DNA of 64,000 bases from an uncultured Aquabacterium sp. (GTDB lineage: Bacteria > Pseudomonadota > Gammaproteobacteria > Burkholderiales > Burkholderiaceae_C), in assembly GCF_913773725.1 (NCBI RefSeq), contig NZ_CAJYGK010000145.1, forward strand, positions 23,211 through 87,210, read 5' to 3'. The notes beneath the pieces were generated by a model. It saw only the letters and a list, made by a program, of their open reading frames with translations. It had not been told where the DNA came from and did no database searches. The stretch's first letter is position 1. The number at the start of each line of letters is the position of its first letter. Positions 1 through 9,569 of this stretch are shown piece by piece. The position numbers were made by a program, and so were the translations under genes.

Positions 1-98
1 GCGGCCCGGTCGCGGCCGTCCCCGAGGCCGGCACGCTCGGGATGATGGCGCTGGGCCTGCTGGCGGTGGCGGGCGCGGCGCGGCGCCGCTTGGGCTGA
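1..98 (+). CDS. C-terminal end of a PEP-CTERM sorting-domain protein (partial)
   Basis: The reading frame is open from the left edge and stops with TGA at 96-98. The visible tail ends in VPEAGTLGMMALGLLAVAG followed by a basic ARRR cluster. This is the layout of a PEP-CTERM signal: a short Pro-Glu motif, one hydrophobic helix and terminal arginines. In this family the tail directs an exported protein to exosortase (EpsH/XrtA) for processing, usually linked to exopolysaccharide. The third motif residue here is Ala rather than Pro (PEA for PEP), which occurs as a minor variant. The rest of the protein lies outside the window, so its function cannot be told. Confidence 0.7.
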   Translation, partial: GPVAAVPEAGTLGMMALGLLAVAGAARRRLG

Positions 99-111
99 AC
101 GCCGCCAGCTT

Positions 112-1704
112 TCAGCGGGCCAGTGTGCCCGAACGCACCCGGAACACCTGCACGGAGCGCTCCAGCGTACCCGCGCGCCGCTGCAGGGCCTGGCAGGCTG
201 CCGCGGTTTCCTGAGCCAGCGCCGCGTTCTGTTGCGCCGAGGATTCGAATCCCGCAACGGCACCATTGAGGTCCTGGATCCCACCCGACTGCTCGACGGC
301 AGCCTGGCGAACGTGATCGACCAGCGTGCTGACCTGCGCCACCGCGTCCACCATCTCCTGGATCACGTCCTGGGTGACGCGCACACGGGCCGCGCCGTCG
401 GCCACCTGGTTCACCGACGTGTCGATGAGCGAGCGGATTTCGCGCGCGGCCTCGCTGGCACGATGCGCCAGTGCCCGTACCTCGGATGCGACCACCCCGA
501 AGCCCCTGCCCTGCTCGCCTGCCCGAGCCGCCTCCACCGCGGCGTTGAGCGAGAGGATGTTGGTCTGGAAGGCAATGCCTTCAATGACCTGATTGATCTC
601 GGCGACCCGCCGGGACGAGGCTTCGATGCTGCCCATGGTCTGCACGATGTCGCCCACTGCCTGGCCACCTCGCTGCGCCACCGCGGTGGCCCGCGCGCCG
701 AGCTCGGCGGCCTTGTGGACCGCGTCCGCTGTGCCGCTCACCACGCTCGTCATTTCCTCCATCGTGGAGGCCGTCTTCTGCACTTCGGCAGACTGCTGCT
801 CGGTGCGCCCGGAGAGGTCGTCGCTGCCTTGGGCGATTTCCTGGGCACCAGCCTTCATCGCATCCACTTCGGTGCGGACGTCTTCGACGATGGCCTGCAT
901 GTTGAGGTTGATGAGCCACAAACGGCGCAGGAGCTGCCCAAGGGGGTGCCGGCGCATGAACCGCACGTTGCCATTCAGATTGCAGCCCGCGATGTGGGCA
1001 GCCAGCTCACTGGCCTTCTCGAGTGGCCGAGAGACGTAGCCCTCAAACCACCAGACGACCAGCCCGACCAGCGCGAGGGCGGCTGCCGTCTGCACGGGCC
1101 ACGGCCATGCGCTGTGCCAGACCCAGGCCTGCGCGGCCATCAAGGCGAGCAGCACCAGGGCCATGCGTTGAGTGAGCGTGAGACGGTGCACGCGCTGGGG
1201 CCAGTCCCGCCAACCCACCAGGCGCATCGCGCCGGCATGGATGCGAACGGTCTGACGCCCGCTGGCGCGCTCACGGGTGACCTTGCCATACAGGGCTTCT
1301 GCCCGTTCGATCTGGTCGCGACTGGGCTTGATGCGAACCGACATGTAGCCCTTGGGCTTGCCGTCTTCCATGACCGGCGTGACATTGGCCAGCACCCAGT
1401 AGTGGTCGCCGTTCTTGCGCCGGTTCTTCACCAGGCCGGTCCAGGGGCGCCCGCGGCCGATCGTGCTCCACATGTCCCGGAAGGCCTCCGGCGGCATGTC
1501 GGGATGGCGCACGACGCTGTGCGGTTGCCCCATCAACTCGTCGTACCCGAAACCGCTCACTTCGACGAAGGCGCCGTTGCAATGAGTGATCCGCCCCTGC
1601 GGGTCGGTGGTGGAAACGAGCTTGTACTCAGCGGGATAGTCGTATTCGCGCCCGGTGACGGGTGCTTGTTCTGCTGTCATGGTCTGCATCTCGGGATACA
1701 CCAA
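112..1704 (-). CDS. PAS-containing methyl-accepting chemotaxis protein (Aer-like)
   Basis: A 530-residue inner-membrane chemoreceptor. Residues about 25-130 form a PAS domain of the Aer kind (HPDMPPEAFRDMW, then NGDHYWVLANVTPV), which in Aer binds FAD and senses redox state or oxygen. Two hydrophobic segments lie at about 181-199 and 204-222, followed by a linker and a long signalling coiled coil. The canonical hairpin tip is present (FQTNILSLNAAVEAARAGE, then GRGFGVVASEVR, residues 379-410). This tip binds CheA and CheW. No large periplasmic ligand domain is present, so the signal is probably cytoplasmic. A start at MQTM or MTAEQ a few residues downstream is possible. No other che genes lie nearby. 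Confidence 0.93.
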   Translation of the reverse strand: MVYPEMQTMTAEQAPVTGREYDYPAEYKLVSTTDPQGRITHCNGAFVEVSGFGYDELMGQPHSVVRHPDMPPEAFRDMWSTIGRGRPWTGLVKNRRKNGDHYWVLANVTPVMEDGKPKGYMSVRIKPSRDQIERAEALYGKVTRERASGRQTVRIHAGAMRLVGWRDWPQRVHRLTLTQRMALVLLALMAAQAWVWHSAWPWPVQTAAALALVGLVVWWFEGYVSRPLEKASELAAHIAGCNLNGNVRFMRRHPLGQLLRRLWLINLNMQAIVEDVRTEVDAMKAGAQEIAQGSDDLSGRTEQQSAEVQKTASTMEEMTSVVSGTADAVHKAAELGARATAVAQRGGQAVGDIVQTMGSIEASSRRVAEINQVIEGIAFQTNILSLNAAVEAARAGEQGRGFGVVASEVRALAHRASEAAREIRSLIDTSVNQVADGAARVRVTQDVIQEMVDAVAQVSTLVDHVRQAAVEQSGGIQDLNGAVAGFESSAQQNAALAQETAAACQALQRRAGTLERSVQVFRVRSGTLAR

Positions 1705-1860
1705 GGGCTGGCACCGGTCGCGACCATGATGGACGCCGGGAACCCTCTAGGAGTATCGGACGGGCACGCCAAGAGCACAGTGCCAGGATGCCCGCCTCGG
1801 ATGCAGAAAAGATGGCGTTTGATGTATGTCAACCGTCAGTACACGGAAGGCCCGGGGGCC

Positions 1861-2280
1861 TCAACGCAGCCGGGTTCGCCCCAGCCTCCGGGCGTTCGCG
1901 GTGGCCTTGCGGTGCACCGGAGCCAGCCCCTTGTCCAGCACCCCCAGCGAGGCACGTTGCCAGGCTGCCGTGGCTTCCCACCATTGCGCGGCAGGATGCT
2001 TGCCGGCGCTGCCCGCCAGACCGGATTGAAGCAGCGATCCGAAGAAGCGTTGATGGGCCTGGACGCCATGGGTCCACATGGCCAGCCATGACTGGAAGAA
2101 CGCCACTTGCTTCTCGGCCACCATGCCGGTGAACTCCTTGTGGTCGCGGGATGACAGCACCGGACCCGCGAGCATCATGCGGGCCACGCGGTGTCCCATC
2201 ACCTGGGGCACCGCCATCGCCAGTTCCTGGCTGCGGGTGGCGAGCCGGGTGGCGGCGACATGGGAACGACGAGCGGACAT
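1861..2280 (-). CDS. phasin-like polyhydroxyalkanoate granule-associated protein
   Basis: A 139-residue, Ala/Gln-rich, probably helical protein starting MSARRSHVAATRL. An in-frame ATG lies further upstream, but the start at 2280 is preceded by CAGGA seven bases away, a good ribosome-binding site, so it is preferred. The central stretch (VAEKQVAFFQSWLAMW, then HQRFFGSLL) resembles phasin-type proteins that coat polyhydroxyalkanoate granules. No sharp catalytic motif is visible. The thiolase at 60391-61578 is compatible with polymer metabolism in this organism. The assignment rests on composition and general resemblance, so the family is moderately sure and the function is inferred. Confidence 0.6.
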   Translation of the reverse strand: MSARRSHVAATRLATRSQELAMAVPQVMGHRVARMMLAGPVLSSRDHKEFTGMVAEKQVAFFQSWLAMWTHGVQAHQRFFGSLLQSGLAGSAGKHPAAQWWEATAAWQRASLGVLDKGLAPVHRKATANARRLGRTRLR

Positions 2281-2391
2281 GATCGGATCCTGAGGAGTGG
2301 TCTTCCCCTCATCAAGCAAGTGGCGGGCCTGCCGTGCGTGGGCACGTCGTTTGCCGCTCATGGTTCCTCACCTTCAACAAAGGAGCTTTCC

Positions 2392-2574
2392 ATGAACCGC
2401 GATCAGATCAAGGGTACGGCCAAGGACGTGGCTGGCAAGGTGCAACGCGAGGTCGGCAAGGCCATCGGCAGCCCGGAGCATCAGGGCAAGGGGCTGGCAC
2501 GCCAGGCCGAGGGCAAGGTGCAGAAGGCCTATGGCGACGCCAAGGAGGAGCTGAACAAGCCTCGCCGCCCGTGA
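2392..2574 (+). CDS. CsbD family stress-response protein
   Basis: A 60-residue, highly charged protein beginning MNRDQIKGTAKDVAGKVQRE and ending AYGDAKEELNKPRRP. This is the CsbD/YjbJ pattern of a short repeated (K/R)GxAKxxxGK motif. Proteins of this family are abundant in stress or stationary phase and are largely unstructured, and their molecular role is unknown. A longer in-frame opening exists upstream, but AAAGGAG stands eight bases before the ATG at 2392 and fixes the start. The gene is monocistronic and followed by a hairpin. Confidence 0.9.
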   Translation: MNRDQIKGTAKDVAGKVQREVGKAIGSPEHQGKGLARQAEGKVQKAYGDAKEELNKPRRP

Positions 2575-2580
2575 CAGGGC

Positions 2581-2621
2581 CCAAAACGAAACGGGCCGGC
2601 ATCATGACGATGCCAGCCCGC
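2581..2621 (-). terminator. probable intrinsic terminator of the tRNA-Pro transcript
   Basis: Bases 2592-2621 form a GC-rich hairpin (CGGGC, CGGCATC / GATGCC, GCCCG with one mismatch). Read on the minus strand it is followed by GTTTCGTTTT. It lies directly downstream of the minus-strand tRNA and may also stop the convergent csbD-like transcript. Confidence 0.55.
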
Positions 2622-2629
2622 TGAATGGA

Positions 2630-2706
2630 TGGTCGGGGCGGTGGGATTCGAACTCACGACCCTCTGCTCCCAAAGCAGATGCGCTACCAGGCTGCGCTAC
2701 GCCCCG
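2630..2706 (-). tRNA. tRNA-Pro (anticodon TGG)
   Basis: A 77-base cloverleaf on the minus strand. The acceptor stem is CGGGGCG paired with CGCCCCG, the D arm contains AGCCTGGTAGCGC, the anticodon loop is CTTTGGGAG with anticodon TGG, the T arm contains GTTCGAATC, and CCA is encoded. The TGG anticodon can read CCA and, by wobble, other proline codons. Confidence 0.95.
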
Positions 2707-2766
2707 ACTGAGCCGCCATTGTAGTCGCCAATTGCGACGCCCCGGCCGCAGCGTGGTGGATCGGCC

Positions 2767-5700
2767 TCAGGCGTTGAGCTGCGCCCACGATTTTTCCAGC
2801 CGTTTGACACTCACCGGCTGCGGTGTGCGCAGCTCCTGCGCGAACAGGCTGATGCGCAGTTCTTCCAGCAACCAGCGGAATTCGTCCAGGCGCGCGTCGT
2901 GCGTGCCCTTCAGCTCGGCCAGGCGCCGTGTGTAACGCTGGTCCAGCGGTCTCAATTCGGTCAGCCGCTGCGCGTCCCGGGCAGCGTCCCCCTTCAGTTT
3001 GTCCAGCCGCAGCACCACCCCTTTCAGGTAACGCGGGAAATGCTGCAGTTGCGTGTACGGGGTCTGCGCCACAAAGCGCTTGGGCATCAGGCGCTGAAGC
3101 TGAGCCGTGATGTCGTCGGCCACGTCCTTGGGCGGGCGGGCGTCTTTCAGCTTGCGCAGGGCGGCGGCGTACTCGGTCAGCACGGTGCCGGCCAAACGGG
3201 CCACTTCCTGCGCGATCAGATTGAGGCGTGTGCGGCCTTCTTCCACGCGCGCCTTGAAGCTGGCCGCATCGGTGGGCAACGGGTCGGCCAGGTAGGCGCG
3301 GTCGAGCGCCACATCGATGATCTGCTCGCGCAGCTCGTCCGCCGTGCCCAGGCTCATGTAGGCCATCGCCATCTTCTGCAGATCCGGGATGTTTTTTTCC
3401 AGGTACTTGAGCGACTCACGGATCTGCAGAGCCACCAGCCGGCGCAGGCCCGCGCGGTGCTTCGCAGCGGCGACATCGGGCTCGTCGAAGATGTCGATTT
3501 CGACGTGGTTGCCCTTGTCGATCAGCGCCGGGAAGCCCACCAGCGTGTGGCCGCCGCGCTGGATCTCCATCAGCTCGGGCAGTTCACCGAAGGTCCAGTC
3601 CGTCAGCGGCGTGCTGGCCGCGGGTGACTTGCTTTGCCCGGCGGCCGTGCCGCCCTTCGGCGTGGTGGTGGGTGCGACCGAAGCCGAAGCCGAAGCCGAA
3701 GCCGAAGCCGCAGTCTGGCCGGATCCGCCGCGCGCGACACGGGTCGCCTGAGGGGCACTCCGGGCATCCAGTGGCGACGCCGCGCCGTCAGCAGCCAACG
3801 CCCCCTCACCGCCCTGCACCACTTCCTTGGCCTTGAGCGCAGCCAGCGCCTGAAACGCGCCGCGCGCCAGCGAGCCCAGCTCGGCCTTGAGCGCCGGCAG
3901 GTTGCGGCCCATGCCCAGTTGGCGACCGTGCTCGTCGACCACGCGGTAATTCATGAACAGGTGGGGCGGCAGCATGTCGAGCTTGAAGTCGGCGCGCTTG
4001 ATGTCGAGCTGCGTCTTGTCGCGCACGGCCTTGAGCAGCTGCTCCATCAGGCTGCCCTGCCCGAACTCGGCAGCCTGCACGAACGATTCGGCGTAATCCG
4101 GCAGCGGCACCAGCCGCGCGCGCGGCTTCTGATGCAGGCTCTTGACCAGCGCCAGCACCTTGTCCTTGAGCATGCCGGGCACCAGCCATTCGCCGCGCTC
4201 ATCGCCGACCTGGTTGAGCGCGAAGATGGGCACGGTCACGGTCACGCCGTCGCGCGCATCGCCGGGCTCGTGCAGGTAGGTGGCCGTGCAGTCGACACCA
4301 CCCAGGCGGATCACCTTGGGAAAGGCCGCACTGGTGATGCCGGCGGCCTCGTGGCGCATCAGCTCTTCGCGACTCAGGTAGAGCAGCTTGGGGTTCTCGC
4401 GGCTGGCATGGCGGTACCAGCGCTCGAAGCTGTGCCCGCTCATCACGTCGGGCGGGATCTGCGCGTCGTAGAAGGCGTGGATCAGCTCGTCGTCCACGAG
4501 GACGTCCTGGCGGCGGGACTTGTGCTCCAGCTGCTCGACCTGCGCGATCAGCTTGCGGTTGTGCGCCAGGAAGGGCAGACGGGTCTCCCATTCCTGGCCG
4601 ACCAGGGCCTCGCGGATGAAGATCTCGCGCGCCTCGCGGGCATTGACCAGGCCATAGTTGACGCGCTTGTTGTTGTAGACGACCAGGCCATACAGCGTGG
4701 CCCGCTCCAGCGCGACGACCTCTGCGGCCTTCTTCTCCCAATGGGGCTCCAGCAGCTGCTTCTTGAGCAGGTGCTGGCCCATGAAAACGAGCCACTGCGC
4801 GTCGATGTTCGCAATGCCACGGCCATACAGCTTGGTGGTTTCGACCAGTTCGGCAGCCAGAATCCAGCGCCCCGGCTTCTTGCTCAGGTTGGCGCCCGGG
4901 TGTTTCCAGAACTTGATGCCGCGCGCACCCAGGTACCACTCATCCTCGTCGCTCTTGACGCCGACGTTGCCCAGCAGGCCGGACAGCAACGACAGGTGCA
5001 CCTGCTCGTAGGTGGCCGGCGTGCCGTTGAGACGCCAGTTGTGCTCGGCCACCACGGTGTGCAGCTGGCTGTACACGTCGCGCCATTCGCGCACGCGGCG
5101 GGGGTTGATGAAGTTCTCGCGCAGCAACGCCTCGTACTTGCGGTGGCTGAGCTTGTGCTTCTCGGGCTCGCCCGGGGCCTGGTGCCCATGACCACCCCGG
5201 CTTTCGTCCAGCCACTTCCAGAGCTTGAGCGTGCCCATGAACTCCGACTTCTCGTCGTCGAACTGCTTGTGCTTCTGGTCGGCCTGCTGTTGCTGGTCGA
5301 TGGGCCGGTCGCGCACGTCCTGCACGCTCAAGGAAGCGGCGATCACCAGCACCTCGGCCAGGGCCTGGCGGTCCTTGGCTTCGAGGATCATGCGGCCCAC
5401 ACGCGGGTCGAGCGGCAGCTTCGCCAGCGTCTGGCCCAGCGGCGTGATCTCGTTGTTGTCGTCGACGGCGCCCAGCTCGTTGAGCAGCTGGTAGCCGTCG
5501 GCAATGGCCTTGCGCAGCGGGGGCTCGATGAAGGGGAAGTCCTCCACATGGCCCAGGTGCAGCGACTTCATCCGCAGGATCACGCCGGCCAATGAGCTGC
5601 GCAGGATCTCCGGGTCGGTGAAGCGCGGACGCGCGTTGAAGTCCTTCTCGTCGTACAGGCGGATGCAGATGCCGTTGGCCACCCGGCCGCAACGGCCAGC

Positions 5701-6750
5701 GCGCTGGTTGGCCGCCGCCTGGCTGATGGGCTCGATCTGCAGCTGCTCGACCTTGTTGCGGAAGCTGTAGCGCTTGACGCGCGCCTGCCCGCTGTCGATC
5801 ACGTAGCGGATGCCGGGCACTGTCAGCGAGGTCTCGGCCACGTTGGTGGCCAGCACGATGCGGCGGCCGTTGCCGGTCTGGAAGACACGGTCCTGCTCCT
5901 GCTGGCTCAGGCGGGCGAACAGCGGCAGCACCTCGGCCACCGTGCGGTGCTCGGCCAGGTGCTTGCGCAGGTGGTCGGCCGCCTCGCGGATCTCCCGCTC
6001 GCCGGGCAGGAACACCAGGATGTCGCCACTGCCCTCGCGCCAGAGCTCGTCCACGCCATCGGCTATGGCCTCGTTGAGGCCGTACTCGCGGCTTTCCTCG
6101 AACGGGCGATAGCGCTGCTCGACCGGGAACAGCCGGCCCGAGACCATGATCACGGGCGCAGGCCCCTTGGCCGATTCGAAGTGCTTCGCAAAGCGCTCGG
6201 CATCGATCGTGGCCGAGGTGACGATGATCTTGAGATCGGGCCGGCGTGGCAGCAGCTGGCGCAGGTAGCCCAGCAGGAAGTCGATGTTGAGGCTGCGCTC
6301 GTGGGCCTCGTCGATGATGAGGGTGTCGTAAGCGCGCAGGTCCGGGTCGCCCTGGGTCTCGGCAAGCAGGATGCCGTCGGTCATCAGCTTGACGGACGAA
6401 CCGGGCTGCAGCCGGTCCTGGAAGCGCACCTTGTAGCCCACCACCTCGCCCAACGGCGTGTTGAGTTCTTCGGCAATGCGCTTGGCCACGCTGGACGCGG
6501 CAATCCGCCGCGGCTGGGTGTGGCCGATCAGCTTGGGGCGTTCATGCCGCCTGGCATTCAGCTCGCGCACCTGCCCCCAGCCGCCCCGGCCCATGGCCAG
6601 CGCGATCTTGGGCAGCTGCGTGGTCTTGCCCGAACCCGTTTCGCCGCAGACGATGATGACCTGGTGGTCGCGCAGGGCGGCCTCGATCTCGGCGCGTTTG
6701 CCGCTGACGGGCAGCGATTCGGGGAAGGTGATGGACGGCAAGGCGGACAC
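2767..6750 (-). CDS. hrpA: ATP-dependent RNA helicase HrpA
   Basis: A DEAH-box helicase of about 1327 residues, the usual length for HrpA. Near the N terminus it has the Walker A motif GETGSGKTTQLPKI, then the Walker B/DEAH motif LIIDEAHERSLN, the SAT motif (VTSATIDAERF) and the motif VI sequence QRAGRCGR, followed by HA2/OB regions and the long HrpA-specific C-terminal half. In E. coli HrpA resolves stalled ribosomes. The frame stays open to 6975, but homologues start just before the ITFPESLPVSGKR block. A GTG at 6750 (VSALPSITF) therefore seems the best start, although no clear ribosome-binding site precedes it. The linker contains a Ser-Ala stutter encoded by a hexanucleotide repeat. The divergent neighbour at 6979 shares the upstream region. 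Confidence 0.93.
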   Translation of the reverse strand: MSALPSITFPESLPVSGKRAEIEAALRDHQVIIVCGETGSGKTTQLPKIALAMGRGGWGQVRELNARRHERPKLIGHTQPRRIAASSVAKRIAEELNTPLGEVVGYKVRFQDRLQPGSSVKLMTDGILLAETQGDPDLRAYDTLIIDEAHERSLNIDFLLGYLRQLLPRRPDLKIIVTSATIDAERFAKHFESAKGPAPVIMVSGRLFPVEQRYRPFEESREYGLNEAIADGVDELWREGSGDILVFLPGEREIREAADHLRKHLAEHRTVAEVLPLFARLSQQEQDRVFQTGNGRRIVLATNVAETSLTVPGIRYVIDSGQARVKRYSFRNKVEQLQIEPISQAAANQRAGRCGRVANGICIRLYDEKDFNARPRFTDPEILRSSLAGVILRMKSLHLGHVEDFPFIEPPLRKAIADGYQLLNELGAVDDNNEITPLGQTLAKLPLDPRVGRMILEAKDRQALAEVLVIAASLSVQDVRDRPIDQQQQADQKHKQFDDEKSEFMGTLKLWKWLDESRGGHGHQAPGEPEKHKLSHRKYEALLRENFINPRRVREWRDVYSQLHTVVAEHNWRLNGTPATYEQVHLSLLSGLLGNVGVKSDEDEWYLGARGIKFWKHPGANLSKKPGRWILAAELVETTKLYGRGIANIDAQWLVFMGQHLLKKQLLEPHWEKKAAEVVALERATLYGLVVYNNKRVNYGLVNAREAREIFIREALVGQEWETRLPFLAHNRKLIAQVEQLEHKSRRQDVLVDDELIHAFYDAQIPPDVMSGHSFERWYRHASRENPKLLYLSREELMRHEAAGITSAAFPKVIRLGGVDCTATYLHEPGDARDGVTVTVPIFALNQVGDERGEWLVPGMLKDKVLALVKSLHQKPRARLVPLPDYAESFVQAAEFGQGSLMEQLLKAVRDKTQLDIKRADFKLDMLPPHLFMNYRVVDEHGRQLGMGRNLPALKAELGSLARGAFQALAALKAKEVVQGGEGALAADGAASPLDARSAPQATRVARGGSGQTAASASASASASVAPTTTPKGGTAAGQSKSPAASTPLTDWTFGELPELMEIQRGGHTLVGFPALIDKGNHVEIDIFDEPDVAAAKHRAGLRRLVALQIRESLKYLEKNIPDLQKMAMAYMSLGTADELREQIIDVALDRAYLADPLPTDAASFKARVEEGRTRLNLIAQEVARLAGTVLTEYAAALRKLKDARPPKDVADDITAQLQRLMPKRFVAQTPYTQLQHFPRYLKGVVLRLDKLKGDAARDAQRLTELRPLDQRYTRRLAELKGTHDARLDEFRWLLEELRISLFAQELRTPQPVSVKRLEKSWAQLNA
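3680..3709. repeat. hexanucleotide microsatellite (GAAGCC)5 inside hrpA
   Basis: Five perfect tandem copies of GAAGCC. Read on the coding (minus) strand they give alternating Ser-Ala codons in a low-complexity linker of HrpA. The unit length is a multiple of three, so copy-number change would lengthen or shorten the linker without breaking the frame. Confidence 0.9.
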
Positions 6751-6978
6751 GGGGCAGCAGGGCAGGACGGGCAGCAAAGGGGCATTATCCCAAGCTCGAT
6801 CCGGTCGGGTACCGCGAGGGCAACGCCACCCTTCGGGCAAGGCGGCACACCCGGGCGAAGGAGTCAGGCTGTTGTTTTTGTGACATTGACCACGGCTTCG
6901 TGGTTCACGTCCTGAAAAACCCCGCGACACCACCGATGTAACCTCATCATTCCTGCGGAAGCCCTCCTCCCCCACTTC

Positions 6979-8097
6979 GTGCGCCCTGCGATCCGCTCCG
7001 ATCTCGCCGACCTTGTGCTGGGTACCGACCCGCGCATGCGGAAGTCGCTCGGCCTCATGTTGCTCGTCAACAGCCTCTACCCGCTGAATGCGGTGCTGGC
7101 CTGGTGGGCCATGCGTGCGGACTTCATGCAGGACGAGGTGGGGCTCTTTCTCATCTCCTACATTCTGGTCGGCCCGGCGCTGTTCTACGCCGCCATCCGT
7201 TCAGGTTGGACGCAGCGCTTCCAAGACCCGATGCTGGTCTTCCCCATGAGCCTGTTCTGCGTGGTGAGCATCATCATCAGCTTTGCCGGCCTGAATGCGG
7301 AACTGCACGGCGTGGTGCTGGCCATCCTGCCTCTGGTGCTCATGGCCGGCCAGTTCAGCCTGGCGCCGTCGCAGATCCGGGCGCTGGGTCTGCTGTCCGT
7401 GCTCGGCATCGGGTTGGTCACGCTGTGGCACTGGCAAACGACGCCCGCCAGCGAGCACCAGTTCGTCCGCGACGTGGTGCAGGTGGTCTACATCGCCGGG
7501 GTGTTGCTGGTGAGCTCGAAGGTCGCACAGATCGTGACCCGGTTGCGACACCAACTGGTGCGCAGCCAGACCGAACTGGGTGATGCGCTGGCGCGCGTCC
7601 AGCTTCTGGCGACCCGTGACGAGCTGACCGGGCTGCCCAACCGCCGGCGCATGGACGAGATCTTGACGGAAGAGACCCGGCGCCATGCACGCCAGGGCGT
7701 GCCGTTCAGCATAGCGCTGATCGACCTGGATCATTTCAAGCGGATCAACGACACGCACGGCCACCATGTGGGCGACGACGTGCTGCGCCACTTCGCTGAA
7801 CGGGCCCGGTCCGCCTTGCGCGAGGTGGACGTGCTGGCCCGCTGGGGTGGCGAAGAGTTCCTGCTGCTGTGTCCCGGCAGCCAGATGGAGCAGGCCGCCG
7901 TGGGCCTGGCACGCCTTCAGGCTCGGCTGGCTGCAGAGCCCCTGTTGCCCCACCTGCCAGGGTTGAGCGTGACCTTCTCGGCCGGGCTGACCGTGCACTG
8001 GCAGGATGAAAGGATCGAGGCCAGCATCGAGCGGGCAGACCGTGCGCTGTATCAGGCCAAGGCCCAGGGCCGCAATCGCTGGGTCCAAAGCCCGTAA
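6979..8097 (+). CDS. membrane-anchored GGDEF diguanylate cyclase
   Basis: A 372-residue protein that would make cyclic di-GMP from GTP. Residues about 22-180 contain six or so hydrophobic segments forming a membrane sensor module without a recognised ligand signature. A short coiled region leads into a GGDEF domain (DELTGLPNRR at 214-223). The active-site loop is GGEEF at 290-294. An RxxD inhibitory site (REVD, 281-284) stands five residues before it, so product feedback inhibition is expected. No EAL domain is present. The start is a GTG at 6979 with a weak upstream signal, and ATG at 7036 (MRKSLGL) is an alternative that keeps all helices. Confidence 0.92.
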   Translation: MRPAIRSDLADLVLGTDPRMRKSLGLMLLVNSLYPLNAVLAWWAMRADFMQDEVGLFLISYILVGPALFYAAIRSGWTQRFQDPMLVFPMSLFCVVSIIISFAGLNAELHGVVLAILPLVLMAGQFSLAPSQIRALGLLSVLGIGLVTLWHWQTTPASEHQFVRDVVQVVYIAGVLLVSSKVAQIVTRLRHQLVRSQTELGDALARVQLLATRDELTGLPNRRRMDEILTEETRRHARQGVPFSIALIDLDHFKRINDTHGHHVGDDVLRHFAERARSALREVDVLARWGGEEFLLLCPGSQMEQAAVGLARLQARLAAEPLLPHLPGLSVTFSAGLTVHWQDERIEASIERADRALYQAKAQGRNRWVQSP

Positions 8098-8157
8098 CAT
8101 TGGGGGTTTGCGCATCCGGCCCAGCCGCCCTCCCCTGCCCGCCCCACCGCGACCGCC

Positions 8158-9540
8158 ATGGATCTGGTCTTTCCCCACACTTTCGTGCCCTGGTTTCGAT
8201 CCGTGGCGCCTCACATTCACGCGCACCGCGGCAAGACCTTTGTGGTCGGCCTGTCAGGCGAACTGATCGCGGCCGGCAAGCTCGAGAGCTTTGTGCAGGA
8301 CCTGGCCCTGATGCAGGCCATGGGCATCAAGATCGTGCTGGCGCACGGCTTCCGCCCGCAGCTGGAAGAACAGCTGCGGCTCAAGGGCCAGGAATCGAAG
8401 TTCAGCCACGGCATGCGCATCACCGACGCCGTAGCGCTGGACTGCGCCCAGGAAGCAGCCGGCCAGCTACGCTATGAAATCGAAGCGGCGTTTTCACTGG
8501 GGCTGCCGAACACACCGATGGCAGGCGCGTCGGTCAGCGTCATCTCCGGCAACTTCGTGACAGCCCGCCCGGTCGGTATCGTCGACGGGGTGGACTTCAT
8601 CCACACCGGGCTGGTGCGCAAGATCGACGCCGTGGCCGTGCGCCGCGCCATCGACACCGGCGCGCTGGTCATGCTCTCGCCGTTCGGCTTTTCCCACACC
8701 GGCGAGGCCTTCAACCTGAGCATGGAGGATGTGGCCACCAGTGCGGCCATCGCGCTGAAGGCCGACAAGCTGATCTTCGTGACCGAAGTCCGGGGCATCC
8801 TGCAGAGCATCGTGCAAGAGCCAGCGAGGGCCGCTGAACTGGAGGCCCGGCAACACGATCCGGATGTCGAAATCGATCAGGAACTGGCGCTGGCCGATGC
8901 CAAGCGCCTGCTGGCCGCCCTGCCCAACCCGCTGCAGCCCACCGACACGGCCTTCTACCTGCAGCACGCTGTCAAAGCCAGCGAAGGCGGGGTGGAGCGC
9001 GTGCACATCATCCCGTACAAGGTCGATGGCGCCCTGCTGATGGAGGTGTTCACGCACGATGGCGTGGGCACCATGATCGTCGACGAAAAGCTGGAAAGCC
9101 TGCGCGAGGCCACGCCGGACGACGTCGGCGGCATCCTGCAGCTGATCGAGCCGTTCGAGCAGGACGGCACGCTGGTCAAGCGCAGCCGCACCGAAATCGA
9201 ACGCGACATCCACCAGTACACCGTGATCGAGCACGACGGCGTGATCTTCGGTTGCGCGGCGCTCTACCCCTTCCCCGAAGCCAGCACCGCCGAGATGGCT
9301 GCGCTCACGATCTCGCCCAATGTGCAGGGCCAGGGCGACGGCGAACGCATCCTGAAGCGCATCGAACAACGCGCTCGGGCAATGGGCCTGTCCACCCTGT
9401 TTGTTTTGACCACGCGTACCATGCACTGGTTCATCAAGCGCGGCTTCGCGCCGGTCGATCCGGACTGGCTGCCCGAAGCGCGCAAGCGCAGCTACAAGTG
9501 GGACCGGCGCTCTCAGGTGCTGGTCAAGAACCTCAAATAA
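8158..9540 (+). CDS. argA: amino-acid N-acetyltransferase (N-acetylglutamate synthase)
   Basis: A 460-residue enzyme for the first step of arginine synthesis, acetyl-CoA plus glutamate to N-acetylglutamate. The N-terminal two thirds is an amino-acid kinase fold ([13 protein letters not shown], then [10 protein letters not shown]) that in this family binds the arginine inhibitor rather than acting as a kinase. The C-terminal part is a GNAT domain ([21 protein letters not shown], an acetyl-CoA-binding loop, then [19 protein letters not shown]). The length matches the classic proteobacterial ArgA. It is followed after 29 bases by the yggX-like gene. No other arg gene is present in the window. 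Confidence 0.95.
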   Translation: MDLVFPHTFVPWFRSVAPHIHAHRGKTFVVGLSGELIAAGKLESFVQDLALMQAMGIKIVLAHGFRPQLEEQLRLKGQESKFSHGMRITDAVALDCAQEAAGQLRYEIEAAFSLGLPNTPMAGASVSVISGNFVTARPVGIVDGVDFIHTGLVRKIDAVAVRRAIDTGALVMLSPFGFSHTGEAFNLSMEDVATSAAIALKADKLIFVTEVRGILQSIVQEPARAAELEARQHDPDVEIDQELALADAKRLLAALPNPLQPTDTAFYLQHAVKASEGGVERVHIIPYKVDGALLMEVFTHDGVGTMIVDEKLESLREATPDDVGGILQLIEPFEQDGTLVKRSRTEIERDIHQYTVIEHDGVIFGCAALYPFPEASTAEMAALTISPNVQGQGDGERILKRIEQRARAMGLSTLFVLTTRTMHWFIKRGFAPVDPDWLPEARKRSYKWDRRSQVLVKNLK

Positions 9541-9569
9541 CCAACGACACCTTTCCCTGGATCGACACC

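Noticed and set aside
6889..6904. ACCACG-GCTT-CGTGGT hairpin between hrpA and the GGDEF gene as a terminator
   Set aside because: It lies between divergent genes, where no transcript should end, and it has no T tract; it may be an operator but nothing supports this further.
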